Shown piece by piece: positions 22,199 through 32,022 of a DNA stretch of 64,000 nt. Each line of letters begins with the position of its first letter. Position 1 is the stretch's first letter. Both the position numbers and the translations under genes were made by a program. Source of the DNA: Amanita rubescens (lineage: Eukaryota > Basidiomycota > Agaricomycetes > Agaricales > Amanitaceae); contig WION01000232.1 of the NCBI GenBank assembly GCA_015039365.1, positions 20,677 to 84,676 on the forward strand. Direction: 5' to 3'. Under the pieces are notes generated by a model. That model was not told the DNA's origin. It did no database searches and saw only the letters and a list, made by a program, of their open reading frames with translations.

Positions 22199-22930
22199 TA
22201 CTAGCAGATCCATTTTGACTCCTCCGTACGGCTCTACGGTGCGGGGACTTGGGGACCATAAACGTGCGGACAAGCGGTACATAACTAAGTAGCATGATTA
22301 GCAAGTACGTAAATCGAGGAGTCGGTAGAGGGTTCTCGCGAATGGACCGCGTTCCCACCGCGCAAGCACTAGCACTCTTCACCTCGCATGGATCGATGAC
22401 ATTCTTTTCATTTGCATGCTTTTCATGAGCATTCAGGTACGAGTCCTAGGACAATTTACAGTCCCTTACACTGACCTCGCTGCCATATTTGATCATGCCG
22501 CGCCCCTCACGTTGATATCCTTTTGTCACGATACGGATGGTTTTTCGAGGGGAACAAAATTCTTCCCTGCGAGTCATGCTACATTCACAGTCTGGCGGAC
22601 TATATACTTCTTACTGCCACTCGCGTTGCTCGTGCTTCACGATCATGCAAGGATGGTTTAGTCATCGTGGTTCATTCAATCGAATGTCAGGGCGCCCTCG
22701 CAGCTATTCTTCTGGAGTGTAGGCAAAGGTGGAACTCCCTACTAGTCACGTACGGTCGAGTCGGCTCATCGGACCTGCAGACGCATGTACATTCAATGTC
22801 TTCACCTCTTCACACCCTAGCGCGTAGGTACATGTGCGTTCCGCGTTTTTGTTCTATTATTAGCATCCCCTGCCAGGTATACGTGCACATGTCTAAGATT
22901 CTCTTATCCAAATGGTACCGGTAAACGTGC
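22199..22930. other. Downstream region of zf2, no gene recognised
   Basis: No motif-bearing frame. Position matches the E module after zf3 and zf4, but I cannot see clear homology here. Confidence 0.3.
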
Positions 22931-23890
22931 ATGATGGGCATGATTTTTATTAAGACGAACAGTGGATAAGGTTACAAGAATAACGTACTAAGATCATAAA
23001 ACTAATATGCAAGCGAAATGGAGATTGAGAAAAGGACATTCCAAACAATCAACCGCCGCCGTAGATAGCACATTTGCTCATGCATCCCCCTGGCGCCATA
23101 AGAAACTTAAGCGTGAGGCGATAGATGGCAGAGCAGGAGAATTACATACCCCAACTTGAACCGGCAGGCAATCCACGTCACAGGCGTTATGAATCCGACG
23201 CACAACCCATGGTTCCCAAACACTGTTGCAAAGATCAACATGTCTTCGACCTTTGATTGTCACGATCTGCTTTTTAGCCTCATCAGTCGCAGAAGCACGG
23301 AAGGACGACTGTACGTAGAGGAAATGTCAAACTTGAAAAGCACGAGTTTTATAGATGAACCAGATCGGTACCTGCAACGGCCTCGAGGGGGATCATAGAA
23401 TTGGGTGAGTATTCGGATGCGCTATGGTTACCCACGAGCCGATACTCGGAGGTCCCCTAAGTTGGGCCGCACATCCCAGAAGCTATGATTTCTTGGCGCG
23501 CGTCAAGGGCTAATAGGTAAGATCCCGTCTCTCAGGGTTCGTATTGGCCAAGGGAAGCCGAAACCCTTGCCGCAAGGCGATCAGGACAACTGAACGAACA
23601 GTTTGTCTGGATGTTCCCTTTCGAAGACACTTTGATAGGCGCCACGATCCGGCGATGGCGGTTGACTGTGTCATCGGTTTCTGGCCTGAATTTCTGGGGG
23701 CCCAGAGAGAGGAACGCCTCAGCCCAACTGTAGAATGGACTTGCAGCGGGTTGAAGTATCCCTGTTCGAAAACGAGAGCCTTATTGACTGTGCCGCAGGT
23801 CAACGAACCACATCGAATGATAGGGCATTCCGGACGGCGGACGCGTGTATGCCGTATTGTTTGCCATATATACGGTGGGTTCCACAAACC
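22931..23890 (-). pseudogene. DIRS-like RT fragment with M3 tail (copy 1), decayed
   Basis: 22931-23050 resembles the M3 module that lies at the 3' end of the other RT copies. 23160-23400 matches the antisense of the RT core at 44200-44400 (shared gatcaacatgtctt and ggttcccaaa). 23887-23510 gives the frame with IALRQGFRLPLANTNPE, matching GLREGFWPFANTNPE of the intact copy at 43.2-45.2 kb. The middle is shortened and frames are broken. Confidence 0.65.
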
Positions 23891-24105
23891 CGTGCAAAAC
23901 TGGGCAGCTGGGCAACAGCGTGCGACATCGGGCGGAGGGACCCAAGGGGGCGGTAGAAAGACGGGGGAGCAAGAGAGGTAGTAGCAGAAGCTGTCGCAAC
24001 ACGTGGCAGAAAATTATAAATAGTCTGAAAACAGTCATCTCTAGGATTATCTTCTACTTAAGGATAAGTTTCGAGGCGCTGATCGATCTCGGCAACTCGC
24101 CGATC

Positions 24106-24373
24106 TGTTGGCAGGGAAAATTTACCGGGGCGAGATTCTAAGGAACGAGCCTCAGTTATGATATAAAGAACTTGTATTAAAGAGTGAACTACCTAAGGAA
24201 CGACTGCGGTAAGATTAGTATGAGTGTAAACGAATGAATAGGTAGCAACTCACGCCTCAGTTATGATATAAAGAACTGAGGCGTGCAGGCGAACATTCGA
24301 CGTATCAAATATCAATCAAATAAACATGCACAAATATTGGACTTAGCCGTAGCGCAACGCTCGTACTCCAACA
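24106..24373 (-). repeat. 3' LTR of Copia element 2
   Basis: Ends TGTTGG and CCAACA. Contains a 23-nt direct repeat (cctcagttatgatataaaga...); the second copy forms a perfect hairpin with stem CGCCTCAGTT/AACTGAGGCG. Confidence 0.95.
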
Positions 24374-24395
24374 CTCCCCTTCGAGCTGAGCAATA

Positions 24396-27350
24396 TTAGA
24401 GAATATTGAGTAACGTACGAAATTTTTCAAACTTGAAACGAGACAGAGCTTTTGTAAAGATATCTGCAATCATATCATCAGTAGGACAATAGGAAATAGA
24501 AAGAATGTTGTTGTAGACAATTTCTCGAACGAAATGGAAACGGGTATCAATATGCTTGGTACGCATATGGAAAGTAGCGTCCTTCGATAACACGATAGCG
24601 CCTTGATTGTCGCAGTAGAGCGGAATTGGTGCCTTGATCTCGTCAAAGAAGGGCGAGAGTTCCAAGTGGAGTTTCTGATGCCAGAGTAGATCCTTCACGA
24701 CGTGTGAGAGAGCAACGTATTCCGACTCAGTGCTTGAAAGAGTAACGATTGGTTGTTTCTTCGAACTCCATGAAACGGCTCCTTGACCGTGGAAGATGGC
24801 GAAGCCGGAGATTGAGTGGCGATGAGCTTGAGAAGCCCAGTCGGCATCCGAGTAGGCACGTAGTTGAGGGTCCTTTCCTCCAAGGATCAGACACTTATCA
24901 CGGGTCTGTTTTAGGTTTCGGATCGCTCGTTGAGCGGCGGCGAGATGTGTCTTTGATGGATCTTCAAGATAACGAGATAAGGTGGAGATGCAATAGGCGA
25001 CGTCGGCTCGAGTCACGGTGGAGAGATAGAGCAGAGCGCCGATCATTTCCCGGTAGAAGGAGCGTTCTCGGGCAGTCAGTTTGACTGGTGAGATGTGTGG
25101 AGTTCCGGGGGTGAAGTCAGATCCAGGTTCCATCGGAGTTGAGATGGGGCGTGCGTCTTCAAGTCCGAATCGCTTGACGATCTCGTCGATGTAAGACTGT
25201 TGTCCGAGTGATATCGTTCGCTTTTCAAGGTCGCGGGTGATGTGAACACCTAAGAGCCATTTGATCTCCCCGAGATCGACTAGTTCAAAGTGTTTGTTCA
25301 ACTGATCCTTGATCAGCTGAGCGGATTCGACCGATTCGGCAATGATAGTCAGATCATCAGTCGCAACAGCGACGATGGTGTATTTCCCAGTCGAGAATCT
25401 GTAGAAGACGCCGAGATCAGCGTTAGATACTTTGTATCCGAAGCTGATAAAAGTGTCACGGAGTTTCATGTACCAGCCTCGACCGGCTTGTTTGGTTCCA
25501 TATAAACCCTTCTTGAGCTTGCAGACGGCTCGTTTCTGGGCTAGATGGCTTGGTAGGGATCGAAATTGTTCGTAGGAAGGTGGGAGCTCTACGTAGATAT
25601 CTTCTTTTATTTCAGCGTTGAGATATGCATTCTTGACATCAGCTTGATGTATGACTGATCCTCGTGCGGCGGCCTGGGCGAGAAGGTTCCGAATGGTTTC
25701 CCATCGGACTATCCAAACGCGGGTGTCGAAGTAGTCGATGCCGAATTTCTGCGTGAAACCGCGGGCGACCAGTCGAGCTTTGTATTTGACGATGTTACCG
25801 CGTTCGTCACGCTTAAGCCTGAATACGAACTTGGACGAAACAATGTTGGCGTCCGCAGGAGCTTCCACTATTTCCCAGGTACCCAGTTTTTCGATTTGGT
25901 CCAATTCGGTATGCACAGCCGCACGCCATTTGTCAGCTTCGTCTCCCTTCAACGCTTCGTTCAACGATCTTGGCTCTCCTTCCGTTCCTGATGCTAGAAC
26001 ATACTCCTGCATAGCTGCAGCAATGAGTAGGTCCTCTGTGTCTAAATCAACTGCTGAGAGCTGATATTCAGGTTGGTTTTCAGTGATAGCCACCATTCCT
26101 CCCCCTGGTGTCTTATCTCCTCTCATCAGCGCCTTGTAGTAGCCCTGTGGCGGTCTGGCTCGTTTACCACGTCCTAGGAGTTCCTCTGCGACTTCCTCCT
26201 CGTCATCTGATGGTTGGATAGGTGTGGATTGGGTTGGATCTTGTGTTGGTAGCTTGAATGAGGTTTGGGTGAGAGGTGAGTTTGATTTCGTCGTATCTCC
26301 TCCGTTTTTCGTCGGATTGACGTTGTCTAGGGCTGGATTTTTAGCTTTTTCGACGCTCTTTCCGGTGGCGCTAACCGTTTGACGATTGGCATCTTCGTTC
26401 ACCGGTGGTTCGACGTTTTCTGTGGGTGTGACCGCATTTTGGGTTTGATTGTTATCTCTGTGAGTCTCCCCTTCAATCAAAGTCGTTTCTGGGGCTGAGA
26501 GACCTCTTTTATCGAAGTAGACGTCACGTTCAACAGTTACAGCGCGTCTGTCCTCCCAATATATCCGGCATCCCTTGGATTCCTCGTCAAAACCAATAAA
26601 GCGTCCAGTAGCAACCCTGGACTTTAATTTTGGACTGTGGGTACGTTTCACCCATACTTTACATCCCCATTCGTGCACGTCTGACAGATTTGGACAATCT
26701 CCAGTTGCCATTTCCAACGGAGTTTTCGAATTTGGTAATGCCTTTGTGGGAGCGCGATTACGAAGCCAAACTTGGTGAGCGATGGCTTCGGCCCATAGGT
26801 TATCAGGTAATTTTGATGCTGACAACATTGCTGTAGCTCCCTCGACGATCGTTCGGTTTGCGCGCTCGGCTTTTCCGTTGGATTGCGGGCTATCGTGCAC
26901 AGTAAAGTGGCGGGTGGTCCCAGCTTTCTCCAGGTGTGCCTTAAAGACAGCGCCTGTGAATTCTCCCCCTCGGTCGGTGCCGAATATCTTTATGGGAGCG
27001 TTACGTTGAAGTTTTACCCATGCTTCGTAAACCTTATAGGCCTCAAAAGCTTCCGATTTCTTGGTAAGGAAATATATCCGTTGCTCGTGGGTAAACTGAT
27101 CCTGAAAAAGTATATAGTACTTCTTCCCTTTGAGTGACGGCGAGGGAGCGGGTCCCCATAGGTCGGAGACAACCTTGTCGCCGTACTTCTTTGCACGGTC
27201 GCTTGTGCTCAGTTTTGGAAACGGCTTCCGCACGGCTTTCCCTTCTAGGCAATCAGGGCACTGTTCGGGTTTAGAGTCCATATCGAGGTCTACTCCAGTT
27301 GCTGTCCCGTTTTTGACCATACTGAAGTAAGTCATCATGATTAATATGTC
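24396..27350 (-). CDS. pol: Copia element 2 integrase, RT and RNase H
   Basis: One 980-residue frame. The zinc-binding H-x4-H lies just upstream in another frame (HRKMGHINH), and its C-x2-C (CPDC) is at about residue 28. The catalytic Asp (SDLWGP), Asp (GTDRGGEF) and Glu (SNGKAERANRT) follow. A Pro/Thr/Asn-rich spacer of about 130 residues leads into RT: KFVFRLKRDERG, KARLVARGFTQKFG, the Asp in QADVKNAYLNA and the active site ATDDLTI. RNase H has SDADWASQ, SSTESEY, CDNQGA and TKHIDTRFHFVRE. All expected catalytic residues are present. One base insertion near 27320 disconnects it from the N-terminal zinc region. Confidence 0.9.
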   Translation of the reverse strand, partial: DILIMMTYFSMVKNGTATGVDLDMDSKPEQCPDCLEGKAVRKPFPKLSTSDRAKKYGDKVVSDLWGPAPSPSLKGKKYYILFQDQFTHEQRIYFLTKKSEAFEAYKVYEAWVKLQRNAPIKIFGTDRGGEFTGAVFKAHLEKAGTTRHFTVHDSPQSNGKAERANRTIVEGATAMLSASKLPDNLWAEAIAHQVWLRNRAPTKALPNSKTPLEMATGDCPNLSDVHEWGCKVWVKRTHSPKLKSRVATGRFIGFDEESKGCRIYWEDRRAVTVERDVYFDKRGLSAPETTLIEGETHRDNNQTQNAVTPTENVEPPVNEDANRQTVSATGKSVEKAKNPALDNVNPTKNGGDTTKSNSPLTQTSFKLPTQDPTQSTPIQPSDDEEEVAEELLGRGKRARPPQGYYKALMRGDKTPGGGMVAITENQPEYQLSAVDLDTEDLLIAAAMQEYVLASGTEGEPRSLNEALKGDEADKWRAAVHTELDQIEKLGTWEIVEAPADANIVSSKFVFRLKRDERGNIVKYKARLVARGFTQKFGIDYFDTRVWIVRWETIRNLLAQAAARGSVIHQADVKNAYLNAEIKEDIYVELPPSYEQFRSLPSHLAQKRAVCKLKKGLYGTKQAGRGWYMKLRDTFISFGYKVSNADLGVFYRFSTGKYTIVAVATDDLTIIAESVESAQLIKDQLNKHFELVDLGEIKWLLGVHITRDLEKRTISLGQQSYIDEIVKRFGLEDARPISTPMEPGSDFTPGTPHISPVKLTARERSFYREMIGALLYLSTVTRADVAYCISTLSRYLEDPSKTHLAAAQRAIRNLKQTRDKCLILGGKDPQLRAYSDADWASQAHRHSISGFAIFHGQGAVSWSSKKQPIVTLSSTESEYVALSHVVKDLLWHQKLHLELSPFFDEIKAPIPLYCDNQGAIVLSKDATFHMRTKHIDTRFHFVREIVYNNILSISYCPTDDMIADIFTKALSRFKFEKFRTLLNIL

Positions 27351-27454
27351 CCATTTTACGGTGTAATTCGTTTATTGACACCTTTCCGGATGCAGCTAGA
27401 GCATTATCTACTCCGGAAACACCTTGTGGAGCAATCGACACTCGGTATAATCCG

Positions 27455-28771
27455 TTAACCTTCGGAATGTGAGCAATAACTCGACGTTCGGGTCTGGCAG
27501 GTACTGATGGTACAGATTCCATCTTCAGTGAGGATCTGGAATCCTTTGTCATCCATCGTCCCCACGGATACCATCGTGAATGCGAAATCGGGTGCGTAAT
27601 ACACATTTCGGAGTGTAACTTTAGTTGGCTGACAACCTTTTCCCATAGGGAGCAATAACTTTAGATCGCCGCGGCCCGTAGCTTGTAGCAAGAGACCGTT
27701 GGCAGCTTTAATAGGTCTTGGGGGAATTTCGGTGAAATTTGCAAGATCGGAACGGTTCGGAGTGAAGTGCCGGGTGGCTCCGCTGTCGATGATGACGTGG
27801 CCATCGCTTGGGACGCTGGCTAGGGCTTCTAGAGGTTCGGTGGGGCAGCATTGCACTGCGAGTGATACATCATCCTCGTCGGGCTCGGTAGACTCGGCGG
27901 CATTTGCTTTGGCATTGCCGTCTTTGGTCTTCTTCTCCCATGGTGCCTGGCCTTCTTTTCCACCGCCTTTTCGGTAGCAGTCCTCCTTTTTGTGCCCGGT
28001 ACGTTTGCAATTGACACATTTGATCTTTTTCTTATCATCCCGTCTTTTAGACTGCGCAGCTATCATTGCTGCATTCTCGGCAACCCTATCTGCCTCTTTA
28101 TGGACTTTTTGCTCATCGGCTTCTTCGTGGATAGCTCCAATGATTTCGTCGCTAGTGAGTATCTTCTTATTGACACGGGCAGTGGCGCTGAGCGTTTGTA
28201 ACAGGGAGCGGTAACTCGCTGGGAGTGATTTGCGAATCATGGCAGCGAATGACGGATCGGATATGGGAGCACCCATGCCTTCAAGTTGCTCCTTCAGTTC
28301 CGACATGCTCGCAAGGTGAGCACGTATGTCGTCATCCTCGAGACAGACCATAGTTTGCATCCTCGAGAGAACGCTAACTTGGATTAGGTCGCCTTTGTTC
28401 TCCATGATCGACACCAATTTGTCCCAGACTTTGGCAGCTGTATCCTCGTTTTTGACTTGGAGGAATAAAGACTGGCCTATCGTCTCGTAAATGACTTCAC
28501 GGACTGAGGCCTCTTTTTGCTCGTACTCGTCCTGTTCTTTTTCGAGTGTGGTGAGCATGGTAGGGGTGAGTTCACTTGTTGTACCCTTCTTGTAGGCTTT
28601 GTCATCTTTGAATTCAATCTCGGCAGGCTTCCGCGCGGTTCCAGTAACATGTCGCTTGAGACCCTTATGAGTGAGAGTATTTATAATCCTCTCGCGGTAC
28701 GTTATCCAATTGGTACCGTCGTCCTTGAGCTTCGGGAGCTTCAAGAGCTTGAGGGTGTCTGTTGCTGACAT
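27455..28771 (-). CDS. gag: Copia element 2 gag-protease
   Basis: Start ATG at 28771 (MSATDTLKLLKLPKLKDDGTNW), only 26 nt inside the LTR border. Gag helical domain covers residues 1-230, with LPASYRSLLQTLS typical of Copia gag. A CCHC knuckle (CVNCKRTGHKKEDC) is at about residue 252. Protease has VIIDSGATRHFTPN at about residue 330. The frame ends at 27455 in a wrong reading after a one-base shift near 27510; the other frame carries on with RRVIAHIPKVNGLYRV towards integrase. Confidence 0.87.
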   Translation of the reverse strand: MSATDTLKLLKLPKLKDDGTNWITYRERIINTLTHKGLKRHVTGTARKPAEIEFKDDKAYKKGTTSELTPTMLTTLEKEQDEYEQKEASVREVIYETIGQSLFLQVKNEDTAAKVWDKLVSIMENKGDLIQVSVLSRMQTMVCLEDDDIRAHLASMSELKEQLEGMGAPISDPSFAAMIRKSLPASYRSLLQTLSATARVNKKILTSDEIIGAIHEEADEQKVHKEADRVAENAAMIAAQSKRRDDKKKIKCVNCKRTGHKKEDCYRKGGGKEGQAPWEKKTKDGNAKANAAESTEPDEDDVSLAVQCCPTEPLEALASVPSDGHVIIDSGATRHFTPNRSDLANFTEIPPRPIKAANGLLLQATGRGDLKLLLPMGKGCQPTKVTLRNVYYAPDFAFTMVSVGTMDDKGFQILTEDGICTISTCQTRTSSYCSHSEG

Positions 28772-28783
28772 GATGGATTCTCC

Positions 28784-28796
28784 GGGGCCCATAACC
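28784..28796 (-). promoter_or_regulatory. Primer-binding site of Copia element 2
   Basis: Minus strand GGTTATGGGCCCC next to the LTR, identical to the site of Copia element 1 and complementary to the anticodon arm of initiator tRNA-Met. Confidence 0.7.
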
Positions 28797-29064
28797 TGTT
28801 GGCAGGGAAAATTTACCGGGGCGAGATTCTAAGGAACGAGCCTCAGTTATGATATAAAGAACTTGTATTAAAGAGTGAACTACCTAAGGAACGACTGCGG
28901 TAAGATTAGTATGAATGTAAACGAATGAATAGGTAACAACTCACGCCTCAGTTATGATATAAAGAACTGAGGCGTGCAGGCGAACATTCGACGTATCAAA
29001 TATCAATCAAATAAACATGCACAAATATTGGACTTAGCCGTAGCGCAACGCTCGTACTCCAACA
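28797..29064 (-). repeat. 5' LTR of Copia element 2
   Basis: Same 268-bp sequence as 24106-24373 with two substitutions, followed by CGATC. Confidence 0.95.
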
Positions 29065-29069
29065 CGATC

Positions 29070-29510
29070 GTGAAAAGACGCGCCCCATCCCGACGCGTCT
29101 TCTCATTCTTCTCTTCGCTCCTCCATCTTGTCATCGCTAGCCTCTACGCTTTCTCGTCCTCTTTTTCTCACCCATCCCCCTCTCCCTATAGGTCTGGGCA
29201 GAAAGCCCGTGCCGCTGCGCTTATCCTCCCGTTGGCACGGGTCGTCCAGGTCCGGCCCGACTTCTGAACCGTTTTGGGCCTTTCCGCTTTCGGGCATTTC
29301 CCTCCACCTCGGAGCTTCCCCAAACGGAAATGCCACGTGAACGCGCACGGCCCCGGCTCTTCAAACCAAAGCAAATGAATAAACATTGAACTTTGGAAAA
29401 GGAAAAACACACAACTCAAATAGCGAGAGATTTACCTATATAATATCAAGCTTCTTTCACTGTCAATCGAGAAAACCTACAAAGAACTTATCTTGGGTGG
29501 AAAATTGGGA
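29070..29510. other. No gene recognised right of Copia element 2
   Basis: Short GC-rich frames on both strands, none supported by a motif. Before the insertion this stretch was continuous with 23890-24105. Confidence 0.35.
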
Positions 29511-29720
29511 TGGTTCTCATTATGACGCGCGGCAGATAAGGTTATATGACGGGATCACGTAAGAACCAGAAGAACGGAAAACAACCTGTGTAAGCGAAAT
29601 GACTGTAAGTCAAGGAAGTCCAAATAGTACAACGTAGAAGTAATGAACGAATCGGATGCGCGTGTATACGGATGCGGTATCTTGCCCGGGATCATGAGCA
29701 CGAGGTGGTTCAGGTAGGGT
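29511..29720. repeat. Module M3 at the 3' end of RT copy 2
   Basis: Shares aaggttat..cgtaagaaccagaagaac..gaaaac and atgaacgaatcgg..gtgtatacggatgcggtat with 36665-36852 and 41985-42171. It lies immediately downstream of the RT stop, as at 42-43 kb. Confidence 0.7.
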
Positions 29721-30990
29721 CACAGAAGAGCACCTCCAGTGTATTTCGTTTGTACGACGGTAACACGGGCAGAGTCTCGGTATCGACAATCGAGATGTCT
29801 GGCAGTCTCCTCCTCAAGCTATCGATTTGCCCGCGAGACAACTCGTTGGCGACTTCATTCTCTCTTTGCCTCGAATCAACCACAACTTGAATCGCAAATA
29901 AATCATTGATAAGGATATCAACGGCCGAGAGGAGGACCGGATTGCGATCAGGAACGGACGTCTCTACCGTTTTCAAATTGTCGGTGTAGATCAGGATACG
30001 ATCTTTGAGATTACGCCTGTGAGAAATGTGGATAGCCCAGCACACGGATAGTGCTTTGAGGAAGGGGCTGTCCCCATTGGTTGGTGAGGCCGCTCGGAAG
30101 CCAGTAGAAGCCTCTTTGTAGTAGCAACCCAGGCCTCTCCGCGATGCGTCACAGAAGAAATGGTGGTTCGCCTGGGTCGGCGTCCACGCAATGGACTTGA
30201 TGATGTGAACGCCTTTCAGCTTCGCTGCGTGGGCAGCGAACCAAGAAATCTCGAATTTGATGGCGGCGTCCACATCCACCTCTTCGTCCAGTTTCTTTTG
30301 GGAATTGGAACCGATTGCCGCGTGGAGCGTCCGCAACCCTGGCTTAAGCATAGGAAATGTTAAACGGTAACACGCTAATAGTAAAGATGTACTCAGTTAC
30401 GAGTGTTCGTACTTATATTAGTTGCATACCTAATAGTAAAGATGTACTGTACGACATAGATTAGAAAGGTATGCGTGGAAATTGTTAGAATTATCTCACC
30501 TCAGTTACGAGTGTTCGTACTGAGGTGAGAGAGAGGAATGGGGGTCTATATATATGTTTACGAATGTATCCGTGAAGCGTATAATGCGGCATGTAACAAT
30601 GGGAATGAGCGGGTGAGTAGAATGAGGCAAATGATGCGCTTTATACCTGTAAAGCGCATCTTATGACGTACTAAGCGTTGCAATGTTCAACAGGAAAGGC
30701 AGATAATGACCTTGCAGCGTCTGGCGACGGAGCAAAAGTGTCGAATCATTGAAAGCAGTTTATCGAGCCTTTCCTTGGGTAGGGTGATTGTCATGGTATT
30801 GGGATCCACCAGAAAACCGGGAATTTCGAGGGTTTCGCCGGAGACCCGCTTCCTCTCATCGTGGGGGATTCCTAATTCTTTCCATAGTTTGAGCAATCGA
30901 GCCTGCTTCGTCGGTAACCTTTTCTTATAAGGCACATAGTACTCCTCTGACGAGGCTAGTTCAAAAGAAAAGCAGTTGTCGGTGTACAGC
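29715..30990 (-). pseudogene. DIRS-like RT/RNase H fragment (copy 2), split by a solo LTR
   Basis: 29710-30351 encodes the RNase H part (FFCDASRRGLGCYY, IYTDN, ANELSRGQ), closely matching residues of the full copy at 43.2-45.2 kb. A solo LTR at 30358-30692 interrupts it. 30693-30990 continues the RT C-terminal part (KKRLPTKQARLLKLW, FLVDPN) with two small deletions. At about 30990, inside the RT active-site region, the sequence jumps to an unrelated sphingomyelinase-like gene. Confidence 0.85.
30358..30692. repeat. Solo LTR, 335 bp
   Basis: Begins TGTTAAAC and ends GTTCAACA, flanked by GGAAA at 30353-30357 and 30693-30697, exactly where the intact RT copy has a single uninterrupted GGAAA. 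It holds a direct repeat (ctcagttacgagtgttcgtac twice), the second inside a perfect hairpin CTCACCTCAGT/ACTGAGGTGAG, echoing the layout of the Copia 2 LTR. Confidence 0.85.
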
Positions 30991-31900
30991 TGGATCTAGA
31001 AGCAAATCTGACAGATGCAAGATCTTGACTCGCTTTCCGCTGGCTCTGGGAATGTGACGTTCTCCGGCTTTGGCTTCGGGAAGAGGTTGCTGGTGTCGCG
31101 TGGGGCTCGTGACTGGCTCCGGGCAGAAGCTGCCGAAGGCATGACAGATATATTGATCCAAGCCTTGCACATCAGCAAAATAGAGTACGGTCGTCAAAAT
31201 AGCTCCAAAGTTGGTAGCGTTGAAGCTCTCTTCGCAAGACGTATTGGAAGCGAACTGGGCGGATTTGCATAGGGAAATCATGGTCTCCGGAACCAACGAC
31301 GGCGTCAACTGAGCTGCAACCAAGGCATTTTGACACCGGGTGCAGGTGCTAGAACCATCATTTGCCTCAAGCACCTTGGTCCTTCTTGAATCACGGCTTG
31401 GGCCTGCTGTTGAGTCAAATGCTCCTTGGGTTCGGGGTAGTAAACCGGATCGTGGTTCTCAGTCGGAATCGTGTTGGGATCCGTCAGGTCGGCTGGGAAT
31501 GTCGATTTCAGAACAGGATCGTAGATCGCGGGCTGGGGTTCTGCCGTTGGCGTCGCAGGCGAGAAATAGTAGGACCTGTATCCAATCGTTATTAAATATC
31601 GTATACCATGGGTTGAAGGAGCATGTATCGGCGACAATACTTACGTGAAAGCGCTAGTAGGGAAGCCAGCTGGAGCCACAGCCCATTTCCAACTGTAGTG
31701 TTGAAATTAACAATGTTCCTATCAGGGGAGTCAAAATTGAGAGGATGAAAGTGTAAGGGTACACACCGCCTGCCCCTCCGAATGTTTGATAAATAGTCAT
31801 CCTGCCTTTGTTGGGTATTGAGTTAGCAACGCGCTGCTGATAAATAGCACTTGGTCTCCAAAGCTCGGACAGCGGTGCCAAGGTCGGCTCCAGCTTCCTC
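30990..31900 (-). pseudogene. 5' fragment of an acid sphingomyelinase-like phosphodiesterase gene
   Basis: Minus-strand pieces read SYYFSPATPTAEPQPAIYDP, then a saposin-like Cys pattern (CTRCQNALVAAQ, SLCKSAQF, CEESF, CHAFGSFCPEP), then KRVKILHLSDLLLDP, the first motif of the metallophosphatase domain. That order matches secreted acid sphingomyelinase-like enzymes, which cleave sphingomyelin-type lipids. An intron fits between about 31646 and 31577. A one-base loss near 31376 shifts the frame, the metal-binding His of the SDxH motif is Leu, and the gene stops at the junction with RT at 30990. Non-functional. Confidence 0.7.
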
Positions 31901-32022
31901 GCCTTGAGGCTAAGCTTATCAATCGTTGCACAAGCAAGATCGGATAGATCAGTAGCAAGGCTCGGACAGCGGCGCCAGAGTCAGCTCCAGCTTACTTGCC
32001 TTGGGGCTAAGTTTATCTGATC
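31863..32022. repeat. Two-copy direct repeat of about 62 bp
   Basis: ctcggacagcggtgccaagg.. at 31863 and ctcggacagcggcgccagag.. at 31962, each ending in ggctaag.ttatc. Confidence 0.7.

Larger units (their letters stand above)
24106..29064 (-). mobile_element. Complete Ty1/Copia element 2
   Basis: 268-bp LTRs at 24106-24373 and 28797-29064 with two differences seen. Target duplication CGATC is at 24101-24105 and 29065-29069. The minus strand reads primer site, gag-protease, integrase-RT-RNase H and polypurine tract (cgaaggggag next to 24374). Two single-base frame breaks (about 27510 and 27320) separate gag-protease from the rest. It differs from element 1 in LTR, lacks the extra 5' ORF and has a very short leader. 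Confidence 0.95.

Noticed and set aside
24749..26836. Plus-strand ORFs over the Copia 2 RT and integrase
   Set aside because: Antisense shadows of a clear 980-codon pol frame.
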